A DNA stretch of 49,827 nucleotides from Paramicrosporidium saccamoebae (lineage: Eukaryota; Rozellomycota): NCBI GenBank assembly GCA_002794465.1, contig MTSL01000095.1:4345-54171 (forward strand), written 5' to 3'. The notes beneath the pieces were generated by a model. It worked only from the letters and a program-made list of their open reading frames with translations, did not search any database and had not been told where the DNA came from. Position numbers and translations under genes: made by a program. Shown here piece by piece: positions 1 through 10,271 of this stretch. Positions within the stretch are counted from its first letter, which is position 1. Each line of letters opens with the position of its first letter.

Positions 1-2943
1 TATGTTTGGAGGCATGATTGGGACTTCGGCCTTGTGCTCAATGTCGCTGACAATGTCCCAAATCCCCTTGATTCCAGGCAAATCTGTCAATTCCCAAAAG
101 TTTGGGATCGGAACATCAGCGGCATCGATGTCAGATTGCAGATTGCTTAATATACTACTTCCACCCAGAGCAGCTCCCTGAATCAAATTCGCCATAGCCT
201 TGTCGGGATAGTAGTGTTCAAGATTATTCATTCGAATAAACCACTTCTGAGGTGCTTCAATCTTTGCAAACAACTCCCTGCCAGCTCCGAATGGAGTGAC
301 TAGATCCAACAAATTCTGTGCAATGACAAAAATGGTCTTTCCGGTGACTGCCGGCTTGATTTGCGATATCCGTCGTCCCGCTAGACACTCTCCAACGCGA
401 CTATAAGCGTCACGTGCAATTCCGGTAAGGCGAACGATCGGAAACAGCTTAAAATGGTCTTCCTGTGCCTTGATTAAATCAAATTTCATATCCTTCAGGC
501 GGTAATCAAGACTAACAACACCCAGAATTGACGCATTACCATTAGACCTATCATCATGTCTGGACATTGTCGTCACTGGTGTAGAGGTAAAAGTGGGCTT
601 TGTCAAATTAATGACAGCATCAAGCGTACCTTTATAGACGTCGACATTTAAACAGTCAAATGTCGACTTTATCATTGGCAACAGAAGACGTACAGACATT
701 GCTTCGGTTGGCTTCGGTACAAGTTGTTCTCCGATCAATCGAATTTTTGCACCAACTGTCCACTGCTCTTTAAACTCGAGTGTCTCGTGCAAATATTCAG
801 TACACTGATTCAAATGCCGATTTGATGCAACCTCTTTGATAACAGCTTCGAAATCAGCAGCGGTGCCAATCTTTGATCTGCAGAATTCATCCAGCTGGCA
901 GTGGAGTAACAGTCCGTTATAGTCATAAACGCCAGTCTCTTCAGGAATGGGTGGAACGCCGGCTATTACCGCAAAGTCAAACATGTTTGGGAATAGCTGC
1001 ACCACATGATGAGCCAGCATTGCTCCATACGACACCCCTAATAGCCCAATTCGCGTGCCTATAGTCGGAAAGTCGCGTTCAATTGCCTTGGCAAACAGAC
1101 TCACATCTAATGCCGCATTCTCGACAGTCAGATATTTCATGTCAAAGGGTGCAGCGAAAATGATGCCATGTAGTGAACGGGCAGAAATGTGATCTGGTTG
1201 GAATCCATTTGTACCTATTCCACGATGCTCATAATGGTACACTGCCACTGAGCCCTTTGCGTCGGACAGGACTTGATTTGTGAGAGATGCAAGGTGAAGC
1301 ACAGACCCACCTGGGCCGCCCGCCAGCATTATGACTTTTGATGTTGGTGTCACTCCCTTTAGCGTGTATCGATATACTTCTACGTTTAGCAAGCCGCTAT
1401 TGACTGGATCATGGTCCGATATGCCAGAAAGAAGTCCTTGAGAACATTTAACATTCGGATGAGGAGAAGTATTGCAAGAGGTCCATGCAATATCTGCTAC
1501 GAAGGGTGCCAATTCTTCCTCAGTGAGGGGACGGTTTTGTTCATTCGGCAAAAGCTTTGGCACGTAATTTTCATCGGCCAACTCGGGTGCTTGCGTTATT
1601 GCGTAAGGGTCAGTCTTGAAATGCAATTTTTCTCGACATTCACTGCTTAAACTGGCGCGGATCCATGTGTACTTGACGTAATTTTCAAGACTCAGACTCT
1701 TGCAATAGTCAGAGGAAATGTTTTCAATAATCTGACGACTGTTTGGATGGTGGTCAAGAATACCCAGAACATCAATTCCACTATTGATGGGTTGGAAGCA
1801 CCTGTACGCTCGCAGGCTGTCAAGTACGTCTGGACCACATAAGGAAAGAATGTCATCAGGTAAGATGGGCAAGACAACCAGAAGACGACCTGCAATTGCT
1901 GGAGAATGTTCAGCCAATGCTGCAAATATCTCCTTTGTCAGCGAAATTTCGGGAATCGGATAGGCAATGTCGTATGGCTCAAAGACTCTTGGCAAAATCC
2001 TCAAGTTGTCCACAGTGGAGAGCAAATATGGCCAGTAGAGATGGCCAGCGCGGTCCATTGCTTGAAATCCAGATTCGTTATAGTCATATGCTAGTTTTTG
2101 TTGCTCGCTCATTTCCGATATTGTGCCTGGATGGATGTCTTTCTCTACTTTTGAAAACGCCATCGGGCTCAGTCCATGAACTACTGCTGGTGTAAGCGCC
2201 ACAGAGTCCAGATTTTGGATCTGCGCCACGCATTCGGGGGAGAGAAACTTGAGAGGATATTCTGGGGTCCCCAAAAGGTCCATATATTCTGCCTTGAGTA
2301 AGCTGCAGAAGCGTTCTGTTGACAATAGACTCGATAACTTAATAAATGACAACTTTGATAAGAGACCATTTATGTGCAGAACGGCAAAGAGAGAATCACC
2401 AGATTCTTCCATGATCCAGTTATCGGGAATATGATCAAGTAACAGGGCCGAATTCTTGTACATTGATAAATCTTCACAGTTGGCTATGAGACGCTCAGTA
2501 CACTCTTTGCTGACACTCTGCAGTTGGGTCGGATCAAGGTACTTTGCAAATACTGTGCATGCCTCGGGATCCAAATTTGTTACTTCTTCCAAAGTCAAAG
2601 TTTGAATGGGCGAGAAGACACGGCTTGGTGATGCTGGAATTCCCCGACTAAAATCACTATATGGCAGGGATACTAGATTTTCTGCCCCAGTCCGGTTGAT
2701 TTCCTTTATAAAAGATGTAGGACGGTTGCTCCAATGTATGATCGCTTCACTAGCTGCGCTTTGAATTCCAAGATTTACCTTTTGCAGCACTTCTCCCCAA
2801 AACTCTTCATGTTGTGTAGTATTGTCAGGATAATCATTGTACAGTGACTGCGAGCCCGATGCAAAACTAGGATTGGGTAGGATAGAGAATAAGAGCACAG
2901 AGCCCAGCATCAGTGCATATGGTAAGGTCACTTGGCGTGTCAT
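1..2943 (-). CDS. Secreted S33-type alpha/beta hydrolase, copy A (C-terminus beyond left edge)
   Basis: The frame is open from ATG 2943 to the first base of the window (981 codons, no stop), so this is an intact gene cut by the window edge. A hydrophobic leader at residues 8-27 looks like a signal peptide. Residues about 30-470 are a leucine-rich region I cannot assign, with degenerate elements such as ECVAQIQNLDSVAL. The C-terminal half is an alpha/beta hydrolase: oxyanion motif LAGGPGGS near residue 541, nucleophile elbow GVSYG near 638, acid in NLLDLVTP near 879, and His in NNLEHYY near 910, an order typical of S33 / tripeptidyl-aminopeptidase-like enzymes. The triad is intact, so activity on peptides or esters is plausible; the substrate is unknown. 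It lies head-to-tail with copy B (3397-6375) and has another homologue at 22072-25488. Family call is good, enzyme class uncertain. Confidence 0.85.
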   Translation of the reverse strand, partial: MTRQVTLPYALMLGSVLLFSILPNPSFASGSQSLYNDYPDNTTQHEEFWGEVLQKVNLGIQSAASEAIIHWSNRPTSFIKEINRTGAENLVSLPYSDFSRGIPASPSRVFSPIQTLTLEEVTNLDPEACTVFAKYLDPTQLQSVSKECTERLIANCEDLSMYKNSALLLDHIPDNWIMEESGDSLFAVLHINGLLSKLSFIKLSSLLSTERFCSLLKAEYMDLLGTPEYPLKFLSPECVAQIQNLDSVALTPAVVHGLSPMAFSKVEKDIHPGTISEMSEQQKLAYDYNESGFQAMDRAGHLYWPYLLSTVDNLRILPRVFEPYDIAYPIPEISLTKEIFAALAEHSPAIAGRLLVVLPILPDDILSLCGPDVLDSLRAYRCFQPINSGIDVLGILDHHPNSRQIIENISSDYCKSLSLENYVKYTWIRASLSSECREKLHFKTDPYAITQAPELADENYVPKLLPNEQNRPLTEEELAPFVADIAWTSCNTSPHPNVKCSQGLLSGISDHDPVNSGLLNVEVYRYTLKGVTPTSKVIMLAGGPGGSVLHLASLTNQVLSDAKGSVAVYHYEHRGIGTNGFQPDHISARSLHGIIFAAPFDMKYLTVENAALDVSLFAKAIERDFPTIGTRIGLLGVSYGAMLAHHVVQLFPNMFDFAVIAGVPPIPEETGVYDYNGLLLHCQLDEFCRSKIGTAADFEAVIKEVASNRHLNQCTEYLHETLEFKEQWTVGAKIRLIGEQLVPKPTEAMSVRLLLPMIKSTFDCLNVDVYKGTLDAVINLTKPTFTSTPVTTMSRHDDRSNGNASILGVVSLDYRLKDMKFDLIKAQEDHFKLFPIVRLTGIARDAYSRVGECLAGRRISQIKPAVTGKTIFVIAQNLLDLVTPFGAGRELFAKIEAPQKWFIRMNNLEHYYPDKAMANLIQGAALGGSSILSNLQSDIDAADVPIPNFWELTDLPGIKGIWDIVSDIEHKAEVPIMPPNI

Positions 2944-2986
2944 GACGGCTTTTCGTGGCCCTGGTTTCTGACCGATCCGGGGCCGT
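2944..2986 (-). promoter_or_regulatory. Conserved block immediately upstream of hydrolase copy A
   Basis: Read on the minus strand, this block contains CCCCGGATCGGTCAGAA and then a CCAGGGCC element before the ATG. The same block precedes the third hydrolase (22030-22071) as CCCCGGACCGATCAGAA, and weaker versions precede copy B (6376-6420) and the relic (11215-11256). It may be a 5' UTR or core-promoter element that was duplicated with the genes. A TATA-like CACTATATGG lies about 70 bp further upstream. Confidence 0.5.
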
Positions 2987-3230
2987 TCGTTGTGCTAGTC
3001 AGTATGGGCCATATAGTGACAATGAGTACTCTTCGTGTAATGTCACGGGCCCCTTCTGTTGTGAGCACAGACTTTGCAGATGCTTAACTTGATTTCATCT
3101 TTGACTGTGTGGTGGGGGTGGGGAGGGGCTACCATACATCTGTTTGGAGCTATATTCAAAGGGCCCCGCAGACATCAAAGATCTGTGCAAGTAGCCAATC
3201 AGCTTTTAAATTTAGAACCAATGGGATATT

Positions 3231-3280
3231 GATTTATTCAACCAAGCCTTGGTACATCCTGGATTAAAGTTTCAGCGGCA
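3231..3280. repeat. Dispersed repeat, degraded copy 1
   Basis: This 50-bp segment aligns without gaps to 11508-11557, with 36 identities and 14 mismatches. Every mismatch is a transition, and in 11 of the 14 this copy carries A or T where the other has G or C. Weaker similarity extends about 20 bp to the left. It lies between hydrolase copies A and B in a stretch (2987-3396) where I see no gene. Confidence 0.55.
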
Positions 3281-3396
3281 GTTTAAATTGGCTAATCATT
3301 TAATTGTTCATCCCACGAATAGAGCCTCCTGCTTCCGCTGTGACGGCTGTGGGGAAGCGGCATACAAGTTTCTCTTTAAAAAGAGTCAAAATGGAA

Positions 3397-6375
3397 TTAA
3401 AGCACTTTGATTGAGCCCATTTTCACGATGCTTGGAGGCAGAATTAGCGCCTCAACTTTGTGCTCAATGCTGCTGACAAGGTCCCAAATCCCCCCGATTT
3501 CAGGCAAATCTGGCAATTCCCAAAAGTTTGGGATCGGAACATCGGTGGCATCAATGGTAGCCTGCAGGCTGTCTAATATACTGCTTTCACCAAGAGCAAC
3601 TCTCTGAATCAGATTCCCCATGAGCGCGTTGGGGTAGCGATGCTGAAGATTATTCATTCGAATAAACCATTTATGAGGCGCTTCAATCTTTGCAAACAAC
3701 TCCCTGCCAGCTCCGAATGGAGTAACTAGATCCAACAAATTTTGCACAACGACAAAAGTGGTCTTTCCGGTGACTGCTGGCTTGATTTGCGATATCCGAC
3801 GTCCCGCTAGACACTCTCCAACGCGACTGTAAGCGCCATATGCAGCTCTGGCATATCCAAGGATCGGAAATAGCTCCAAACAATCTTCCTGCGCCTTGGT
3901 GAGATTAAATTTCATGTCTTTCAGGCGATAGTCAAGGGAGACTACATCTAAAATGGTATGATTAGTCTCAAACTGCCCATGATGTCCGGTGAGTCTCTTC
4001 AATGGTGCAGGAGTATAAATAGACGTTCTAGCATCCATGACATTATGAAAAGCGCGTTTGTAGGCGCCGACACTTAGACAGTCAAAGGTTGCCTTTATCG
4101 TTGGCAGTAAATAACGTGCTGTCATCGCCTCGGCTGGCTCTGATACAAGTTGGTCTCCGATTGATTGGATCTTTGTACCAACTGTCCACTGTTCTTCAAG
4201 ATTGAGCCTCTCGTGTAAATATTCAGTGCACTCATTTAGATGGCGATTCGATGCAACCTCTTTGATAACAGCTTCGAAATCGGCAACGGTGCCAATTTTT
4301 GATTTGCAAAATTCATCCATTTGGCAATGGAGTAACAATCCATTATAACTGCGAATGCCTGTTTCTCCAGGAATGGGAGGAACTCCGGCTATTACCGCAA
4401 AGTCAAACATGTTTGGGAACAGCTGCACCGCATGGTGAGCCAGTGCTGCTCCATACGAAACTCCAAACAGTCCAATTCGCGTGTCTGCAGCCGGAAAGTC
4501 GTGTTCAATCGCCTTGGCAAACAGACTCACATCTAATGCCGCATTTTCAACAGTCAAGCATTCCATGTCAAATGGTGCAGTGGAGATAATGTCATGCAAT
4601 GGACGAGAATAAATGTGATCTGATCGAAATCCACATTTACCTATTCCGCGATGTTCATAATGATACACTGCTACGGAGCCATTCGTATTGGACAGGACTT
4701 GATTGGTGAGAGTTTCAAAGTGAAGCACAGACGCACCTGGGCCGCCCGCCAGCATTATCACTTTTGATATTGGTGTGCTTCCCTTTGACACATATCGGTA
4801 CACTTCGACGTCTATCCATTCACCACTGAGTGGCTCATGATCTGATAGAACAGGAAGCAGTCCTTGAGAGCATTCAACATTCGGATGAGGAAAAGCTTTA
4901 CAGGGAGTCCATACAATATCCATTACGAGATCTTCCAATTCGTTCTCAGTGGCCAGATATCTAGGCTCCTCCGCCAAAAGCTCTGCCATGCGACTCTCAT
5001 CGGCCAGCTCGGGTGCTTGCTTTATTGCGTCTGGATCAGTTTTGAAATGTAACTTTGCTCGGCATTCTCTGCTCAGACTGGCACGGATCCACTTGTACCT
5101 GACGTAATCTTCAAGACCCAATTTCTCGCAACAGTCGGAAGGGAGGTTTTCAATAATTTGCCGGCTGTTTAGATGGTGGTAAAGAACACCGAGTACGTCG
5201 ATTCCGCTGCTGATGGGTTGGAGGCACCTGTACGCTCGTAGGCTATCAAGTACGTCCGGATCACATAAGGAAAGAATGTCATCGGGTAGGACTGGGAGAA
5301 CAGCCAGAAGACGACCTGCGATTGCTGGAGAATGTTCAGCTAATGCTGAAAATATCTCTTTTGTCAACGAGATTTCGGGAATTGGATAGGCAATATCGTA
5401 TGGCTCAAAAATTCTTGGCAAAATCCTCAAGTTATCCACAGTGGAGAGCAAATCCTGCCAATTGATACGACCGGCGCGGTCCATTGCTTGAAATCCAAAT
5501 TCGTTATAGTTAAATAGGACTTGTTGCTGTTCGCTCATTTCCAATATTGTGCCTGGGTGAAGGTCGCCCCTTACCTTTGAAAATGCTGCCGGATTCATAG
5601 CCCTTACAGCCTCTGGTGCGAGCGCCACAGAGTCCAGATTTTGGATCTGCGCCACGCATTCTGCGGATAAAAGATCGAGTGGATATTTCAAAGTCTCCAC
5701 AAAACCAATATATTCTGCCTTGAGCAAGCTACAAAAACGTTCGGTTGACAATAAGCTCGATAGCGTAGTAAATGGCAACCTGTACAAGAGACCATGTGCA
5801 TGCAAGGCAGCAAAGAGACGATTGCCAAATTCTCCAGTGAACCAATTGTAAGGGATATCTTGAACCATCATAATCCAGTTGAGGTTCAGCGGCAAACTCT
5901 CATAATAGCCTGCGAGCCGCTCAAGGGAGTCTGCACTGACTGTCTGCAACTGGATCAAATCGAAAGACTCCATGAAAACTGCGTATACCTCAGGTCTTAG
6001 AGTTGCCACCTCTTCCAGAGTAAAATCGTGAAACAGTGAGGAGTGGGGACGCAACGATCCAGAAATCTTGCATTCGGGAGCACCCACCGCGTGAATAACA
6101 ATGGCCTCGGCCCCAGCTCGGCTGATCCCTTTTGTAAATGACGCAGGACGGCTTTCCCAATGCTGGTAAGCTGCCCAAACAGCATCCTGATTACCGAGAT
6201 TTATCTTTTGAAGTACTTCTCCCCAAAACCTTCCATACTGTGTAGTATGATCAGAGCAATCACTAGCCAGCGACTGCAAACGTGATCCCAACACAAAACT
6301 AGGATTGGGTGACATAGAGAACAAGACCGCAAGGCCCAATATTATTGCACACCGTATGGTCATTCGGTGTGCCAT
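3397..6375 (-). CDS. Secreted S33-type alpha/beta hydrolase, copy B
   Basis: Complete 992-residue paralogue of copy A. The frame extends upstream to a GTG at 6402, but I place the start at ATG 6375 because the resulting N-terminus, MAHRMT, matches the start of the third copy (MAHRVT) and is followed by a signal-peptide-like hydrophobic run. The N-terminal half (to about 470) is a leucine-rich, LRR-like region of unknown fold. The hydrolase half keeps LAGGPGAS (near 541), GVSYGAALAHH (near 638), NLLDLVTPF (near 880) and NNLQHRY (near 911), so Ser, Asp and His are all present. The protein ends at GSIKVL, where the copy at 22072-25488 continues for another 130 residues. Known for the family: S33 enzymes remove N-terminal residues from peptides. 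A secreted location and host-facing role are inferred. Confidence 0.88.
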   Translation of the reverse strand: MAHRMTIRCAIILGLAVLFSMSPNPSFVLGSRLQSLASDCSDHTTQYGRFWGEVLQKINLGNQDAVWAAYQHWESRPASFTKGISRAGAEAIVIHAVGAPECKISGSLRPHSSLFHDFTLEEVATLRPEVYAVFMESFDLIQLQTVSADSLERLAGYYESLPLNLNWIMMVQDIPYNWFTGEFGNRLFAALHAHGLLYRLPFTTLSSLLSTERFCSLLKAEYIGFVETLKYPLDLLSAECVAQIQNLDSVALAPEAVRAMNPAAFSKVRGDLHPGTILEMSEQQQVLFNYNEFGFQAMDRAGRINWQDLLSTVDNLRILPRIFEPYDIAYPIPEISLTKEIFSALAEHSPAIAGRLLAVLPVLPDDILSLCDPDVLDSLRAYRCLQPISSGIDVLGVLYHHLNSRQIIENLPSDCCEKLGLEDYVRYKWIRASLSRECRAKLHFKTDPDAIKQAPELADESRMAELLAEEPRYLATENELEDLVMDIVWTPCKAFPHPNVECSQGLLPVLSDHEPLSGEWIDVEVYRYVSKGSTPISKVIMLAGGPGASVLHFETLTNQVLSNTNGSVAVYHYEHRGIGKCGFRSDHIYSRPLHDIISTAPFDMECLTVENAALDVSLFAKAIEHDFPAADTRIGLFGVSYGAALAHHAVQLFPNMFDFAVIAGVPPIPGETGIRSYNGLLLHCQMDEFCKSKIGTVADFEAVIKEVASNRHLNECTEYLHERLNLEEQWTVGTKIQSIGDQLVSEPAEAMTARYLLPTIKATFDCLSVGAYKRAFHNVMDARTSIYTPAPLKRLTGHHGQFETNHTILDVVSLDYRLKDMKFNLTKAQEDCLELFPILGYARAAYGAYSRVGECLAGRRISQIKPAVTGKTTFVVVQNLLDLVTPFGAGRELFAKIEAPHKWFIRMNNLQHRYPNALMGNLIQRVALGESSILDSLQATIDATDVPIPNFWELPDLPEIGGIWDLVSSIEHKVEALILPPSIVKMGSIKVL

Positions 6376-6743
6376 TATTTTCTTCCAACGGCCCTGGTGC
6401 ACCGGCCAGGGTTGTCATCCACCAAACCACGAGCGTATCTGGCAGTATCAGGTTACAAAGACACTGAAAGAGAGGATGGCCACCTGGATACATTCAATCA
6501 ATGTAGCCGATATTGGCATTGGGAAATTTAAAGCAATAATCATTTGTCTCGGGACAACCAAGTCCACGTTTTAGAACAAGAAGAACGACATTGAGACATA
6601 TAATGTATCAAAATCCTTTACAACAGAAAATCACCTGATTGATGGATAGATATGTAGAATTTTGTACTCAAATGTAATGCCGACATTGGTCTATACGGAA
6701 CGCGGTTGATAGTGACATTCCATGCAGGGGCTCCTACCCGAAC
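6376..6743. promoter_or_regulatory. Divergent intergenic region between hydrolase copy B and UTP25
   Basis: No supported gene. The part next to 6375 carries the weakly conserved hydrolase-family upstream block (CCAGGGCC-containing, 6376-6420). The remainder is AT-rich and presumably holds both promoters; the short open frames here do not resemble any protein I know. Confidence 0.4.
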
Positions 6744-8465
6744 ATGGAAATTCAGAATGAGGACACGTTGGATGGCTGTGATGTACAGTTGGAACAGGAC
6801 CTGGCAGACATTAAGAATAGGATACAAAACATGCAAAATGCTTCTTGGACCCAAACACTCACAAGCGACAATCACGTGGTGGAAACTATTGGCACTAGTG
6901 ACGACGACTATAAAAGTTTGATTCGCGAAAAGCTACGTGAGGCATGGCGAAAGATGCACAAAGCTGAATCTAGCGCGAACAAGACTGACTCTACCGTAAA
7001 CACCACTGCCTCTATCCTACACGAAACCGACTCTACAGTGAACAAGGCCGAGTTTATAGAGTTCTCGCCACTGCAGGAACAAGTGGCGAGTCCCATGTTG
7101 TCGCACCACGACGTCTATCATCTCTGTGCTACGCAGATTGAAGAAAGACAACGTCAAGAGATATACTGTCTGCATATACTCAACAATGTGCTGCAACAAC
7201 GTGCTCGAGTTGTCCGGAATAACGAACGTCTAGCTGAGGGCGCCGACGTGGAAGCACGGGATCAGGGCTTCACACGGCCGAGAATATTAATACTGGTGCC
7301 TTTCCGAAACACGGCTCTTGACATTGTTCGGGTTTTGGGGAGTCTTTGGCAGTCAACTGGCGGCCAAGTAGATAATCAGAAGCGACTGCTGGACGAGTTT
7401 GGTCCTCCTGAAGAGGATTCTCCGTCTGCTAATAAGCCTGCCGACTATCTGCACACTTTTCGCCACAACATTGACGACTGCTTCCGTTTTGGCATCAAAT
7501 GCACCCGCAAGTCCATGAAACTCTTTTGTGACTTTTACTCCTCCGACATTATCGTTGCCTCTCCTCTAGGCCTCCGTTTCATCATTGACGGACAGTCTGA
7601 AACGAAAAAGATCAACCTGGGGCAAGGCCGGAGCAAGAAGAAGCGCATAGTCAAGAAGGGTGACAGCGACTTTTTATCGTCCATCCAAATGCTGATTGTG
7701 GAACAGGCAGATGTCATTTCAATGCAGAATTGGGAACATTTGCTTCATGTGGTGGCGCATTTGAACAAACTCCCCAAGGGTGCCCATGGATGTGATTTTT
7801 CACGGGTGCAGAATCACTTTCTGGACGAGCTTGCTGCCCACACCCGACAGAATATCGTCTTTTCAGAGTTTGAGTTTCCCGAGCTGAATGGATTTCTCAA
7901 AGGTCTTGGAAATTGCATGGGAAAGTGGAAGTATACAGTAGCCAGCCAAGGAGGACTTCTCAAAAAGGGAAAGCAGGCCTTGCCACAGTTCCATCTGATT
8001 GATGCCGCATCCCATGACCTAATTCCCTCGGCACGATTTGCCTATTTTACTGAGAACATTCTGCCAAAGTACGCCCACTCGGCCTCTCACGTCTGCATCT
8101 TCATCTCCTCCTATCTTGACTTTGTCCAGGTCCGCGAGCATCTGCAACAACTCGAGTTGGCCCATGTTGTGTTGTCAGAGTACAGTTCACAGCAAGAAAT
8201 CAGTACCGCACGCACCACCTTTTTCAACGGCAAGGCACGTTTTCTTCTCGTTTCGGAGCGATTCCATTTCTTCAAAAGATACAGCATTAGGGGCATCCGC
8301 AAGCTGATATACTATTCCCTGCCAGAACACGCGGCATATTATGAGGATTGGTGTGAAATGCTGAAGGACAAGACGGATGTGCCCATCTTGGTTTCAAAAT
8401 ACGATTATTTAAAGGCAGAACGGATTGTTGGCACAAAGAAAATGTCCAGTTTGTTCCAGTCTTGA
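6744..8465 (+). CDS. UTP25: U3 small nucleolar RNA-associated protein 25 (Utp25/DEF family)
   Basis: 573 residues from ATG 6744. Utp25 is a nucleolar SSU-processome component needed for 18S rRNA maturation; it has a degenerate DEAD-helicase fold without an active ATPase. Family hallmarks are clear: VPFRNTALDIVRVLGSL near residue 185, SSDIIVASPLGLRFII near 270, a LIVEQADVISMQNWEHLLHV block near 320, and a C-terminal SERFHFFKRYSIRGIRKLIY segment, the Utp25 counterpart of helicase domain 2. There is no classical Walker A motif, as expected. The protein is shorter than yeast Utp25 (about 720 residues), mostly in the acidic N-terminus. It is encoded by one exon, and Pol eta follows on the same strand 114 bp downstream. 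Confidence 0.93.
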   Translation: MEIQNEDTLDGCDVQLEQDLADIKNRIQNMQNASWTQTLTSDNHVVETIGTSDDDYKSLIREKLREAWRKMHKAESSANKTDSTVNTTASILHETDSTVNKAEFIEFSPLQEQVASPMLSHHDVYHLCATQIEERQRQEIYCLHILNNVLQQRARVVRNNERLAEGADVEARDQGFTRPRILILVPFRNTALDIVRVLGSLWQSTGGQVDNQKRLLDEFGPPEEDSPSANKPADYLHTFRHNIDDCFRFGIKCTRKSMKLFCDFYSSDIIVASPLGLRFIIDGQSETKKINLGQGRSKKKRIVKKGDSDFLSSIQMLIVEQADVISMQNWEHLLHVVAHLNKLPKGAHGCDFSRVQNHFLDELAAHTRQNIVFSEFEFPELNGFLKGLGNCMGKWKYTVASQGGLLKKGKQALPQFHLIDAASHDLIPSARFAYFTENILPKYAHSASHVCIFISSYLDFVQVREHLQQLELAHVVLSEYSSQQEISTARTTFFNGKARFLLVSERFHFFKRYSIRGIRKLIYYSLPEHAAYYEDWCEMLKDKTDVPILVSKYDYLKAERIVGTKKMSSLFQS

Positions 8466-8579
8466 CATGAACAAATTTCAACACTCAATGACCCAATTGC
8501 TTGGCTTGATGATCGAGGCCTCCACTATGTAGCATGATTAACAAATATAAATACAATTAGACTTTGATTAGTATTGATT

Positions 8580-10271
8580 ATGCAGGCGGGGAGGAGATTG
8601 GAGAGGGTGATTCTGCATTTGGACATGGACTGTTTCTACTGTCAGGTGGAACAGGTGCGTCTGGGCCTCTCCCCCGCCGTCCCGCTTGCTATCCAACAAT
8701 GGCAGAATGTCATTGCTGTTAATTATGCAGCTCGGGCCGCTGGCGTCACCCGACACGCCTCCTTCCACGCCTGTCTTGCGGCGTGTCCAAGCCTCAAGCT
8801 GGTTCATGTGCCGACGTTCCGAATGGGCGGCGGGATGGTGGTGTATGGAGAGGGGATTAATGAGCCCAGTCGAAGGGAACACAAGGCCAGTCTTCAGCCA
8901 TACCGCGAGGCAAGTGGAAAAGTGTTCCAGGTCATGCGCGACACAGTAGCCGCATATGGGGCACCAATGGTTCTGGAAAAGGCAAGCGTCGATGAAGTTT
9001 TCCTTGATGTCACGGATGTTGTGGACATGATTTTGGGACGCGATCACGGCTTTGTTATCCAGCGAGGCCGTCTCCTCACCGAAGGGGCCATCGAGGCCAT
9101 CGAATGGGAAAAGCACGGCAAGCCCGCTGTTCCAGATGATCCGGATGCAGTTGATGGGATCACTGATCTACGCATCGCGATTGGCTGTCAGATTGCCCAA
9201 AGGGTGCGAGAAGCAGTGTACACGGAGCTTCAGTACACTGTATCGGCTGGGATCGCCGTCAATAAGACATTGGCCAAGTTGGCCTCTGCCCGCCACAAGC
9301 CGAACCAACAGACCTATGTGCGTCCATCTCATATTGATGCGTGGATGCGGATTGTCCCATTCACAAAGATTCGTTTTTTGGGTGGGAAGATGGGCAAATT
9401 ACTGCTCAAAACGTTTGATCAGCGGGAAGGGAATGAAGCCGAAGAGGAAGGGGAGCATTCAGCTGATGAAGACGAATCTCCCCTGGCTGCCGCTGCGACA
9501 GTTATGGCAGCTGATATGCAGTCACTTTCTCTTGAAGAGCTCACCCGGAAGTTGGGTGATGCCGAGTCGGCTCGCTGGGTTTACGGCGTCATTCGTGGAC
9601 ATGATCATTCCCCCGTCGCCCCGCGTTTGCAATCCAAGACGTTCATGTCTGCCAAAGCCCTTAGTCCTTCCGTCAAGGAATGGCAGACATTGAACGATTG
9701 GATGCTCGTGCTCGTTTCAGAGATTGTTGGGCGTCTCCACGAGGAACAACAGCTAAATAAGCGATGGCCACAGACAACCACTATCCATTACTGTAAGCCC
9801 AAGGAAAAGTCAAAAGGCAAGGCTGTCGATTTTCCCTACGAGCCCGGCCCAATTGAGATGGACCGGTTTACAGAATTTTGTATGGCCCTCATGGTGGCCG
9901 AGCGTGACGTCTTTCCCTGCAGCTGGGTGGCGCTTTCCGTGTCAAAATTTAGACCCATTACCGAGGGTACCAAGCGGAACCTGACCATGGACTCTTTTGT
10001 CACCAAAAGGAATCTGGAAACAGACTCTTTCGCCACCAAGGGCCCTTTAACAGTAGATACATTAGCCAAGGACCCTGCCTTAAAGCCATCAGCCAAGAAG
10101 AGGAAGAATTTGACCAGCTACTTTTCAAAGCAGACAGAGGACGTAGAAGGCTATCGGTGCAGCAAGTGTTCAAAATCTTTTAAAAGTCATGATTTGGAGA
10201 GTATCCAGGAACACGAGGATTACCATTTTGCTTTAGATTTACAAAAATCCATTGATTTGGAGAATACATGA
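8580..10271 (+). CDS. RAD30: DNA polymerase eta (Y-family translesion polymerase)
   Basis: 563 residues from ATG 8580; the two codons before it lead only to a TTG. Pol eta copies past UV dimers and stalled forks. Metal-binding residues are visible: D15 and D17 in HLDMDCFYCQVE, then D138 and E139 in SVDEVFLD. The finger motif VIAVNYAARAAGVTR follows at about 45-57, and VSAGIAVNKTLAKLAS is the palm segment after the fingers. A little-finger domain covers roughly 350-460. The tail holds three degenerate repeats of the form TKRNL-x2-DSF (about 467-495), a PIP-box-like RKNLTSYF, and a C-terminal UBZ ubiquitin-binding zinc finger (C527, C530, H545, H549). All parts needed for PCNA and ubiquitin recruitment are therefore present. 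Single exon. Confidence 0.95.
   Translation: MQAGRRLERVILHLDMDCFYCQVEQVRLGLSPAVPLAIQQWQNVIAVNYAARAAGVTRHASFHACLAACPSLKLVHVPTFRMGGGMVVYGEGINEPSRREHKASLQPYREASGKVFQVMRDTVAAYGAPMVLEKASVDEVFLDVTDVVDMILGRDHGFVIQRGRLLTEGAIEAIEWEKHGKPAVPDDPDAVDGITDLRIAIGCQIAQRVREAVYTELQYTVSAGIAVNKTLAKLASARHKPNQQTYVRPSHIDAWMRIVPFTKIRFLGGKMGKLLLKTFDQREGNEAEEEGEHSADEDESPLAAAATVMAADMQSLSLEELTRKLGDAESARWVYGVIRGHDHSPVAPRLQSKTFMSAKALSPSVKEWQTLNDWMLVLVSEIVGRLHEEQQLNKRWPQTTTIHYCKPKEKSKGKAVDFPYEPGPIEMDRFTEFCMALMVAERDVFPCSWVALSVSKFRPITEGTKRNLTMDSFVTKRNLETDSFATKGPLTVDTLAKDPALKPSAKKRKNLTSYFSKQTEDVEGYRCSKCSKSFKSHDLESIQEHEDYHFALDLQKSIDLENT

Noticed and set aside
1-2943. Pseudogene status for hydrolase copy A because only short complete ORFs appear there
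   Set aside because: The correct frame is open from ATG 2943 to the window edge with all catalytic motifs; it is simply cut by the edge.
6376-6402. N-terminal extension of hydrolase copy B from a GTG
   Set aside because: GTG is not a normal eukaryotic start, and the paralogue starts at the aligned MAHR methionine.
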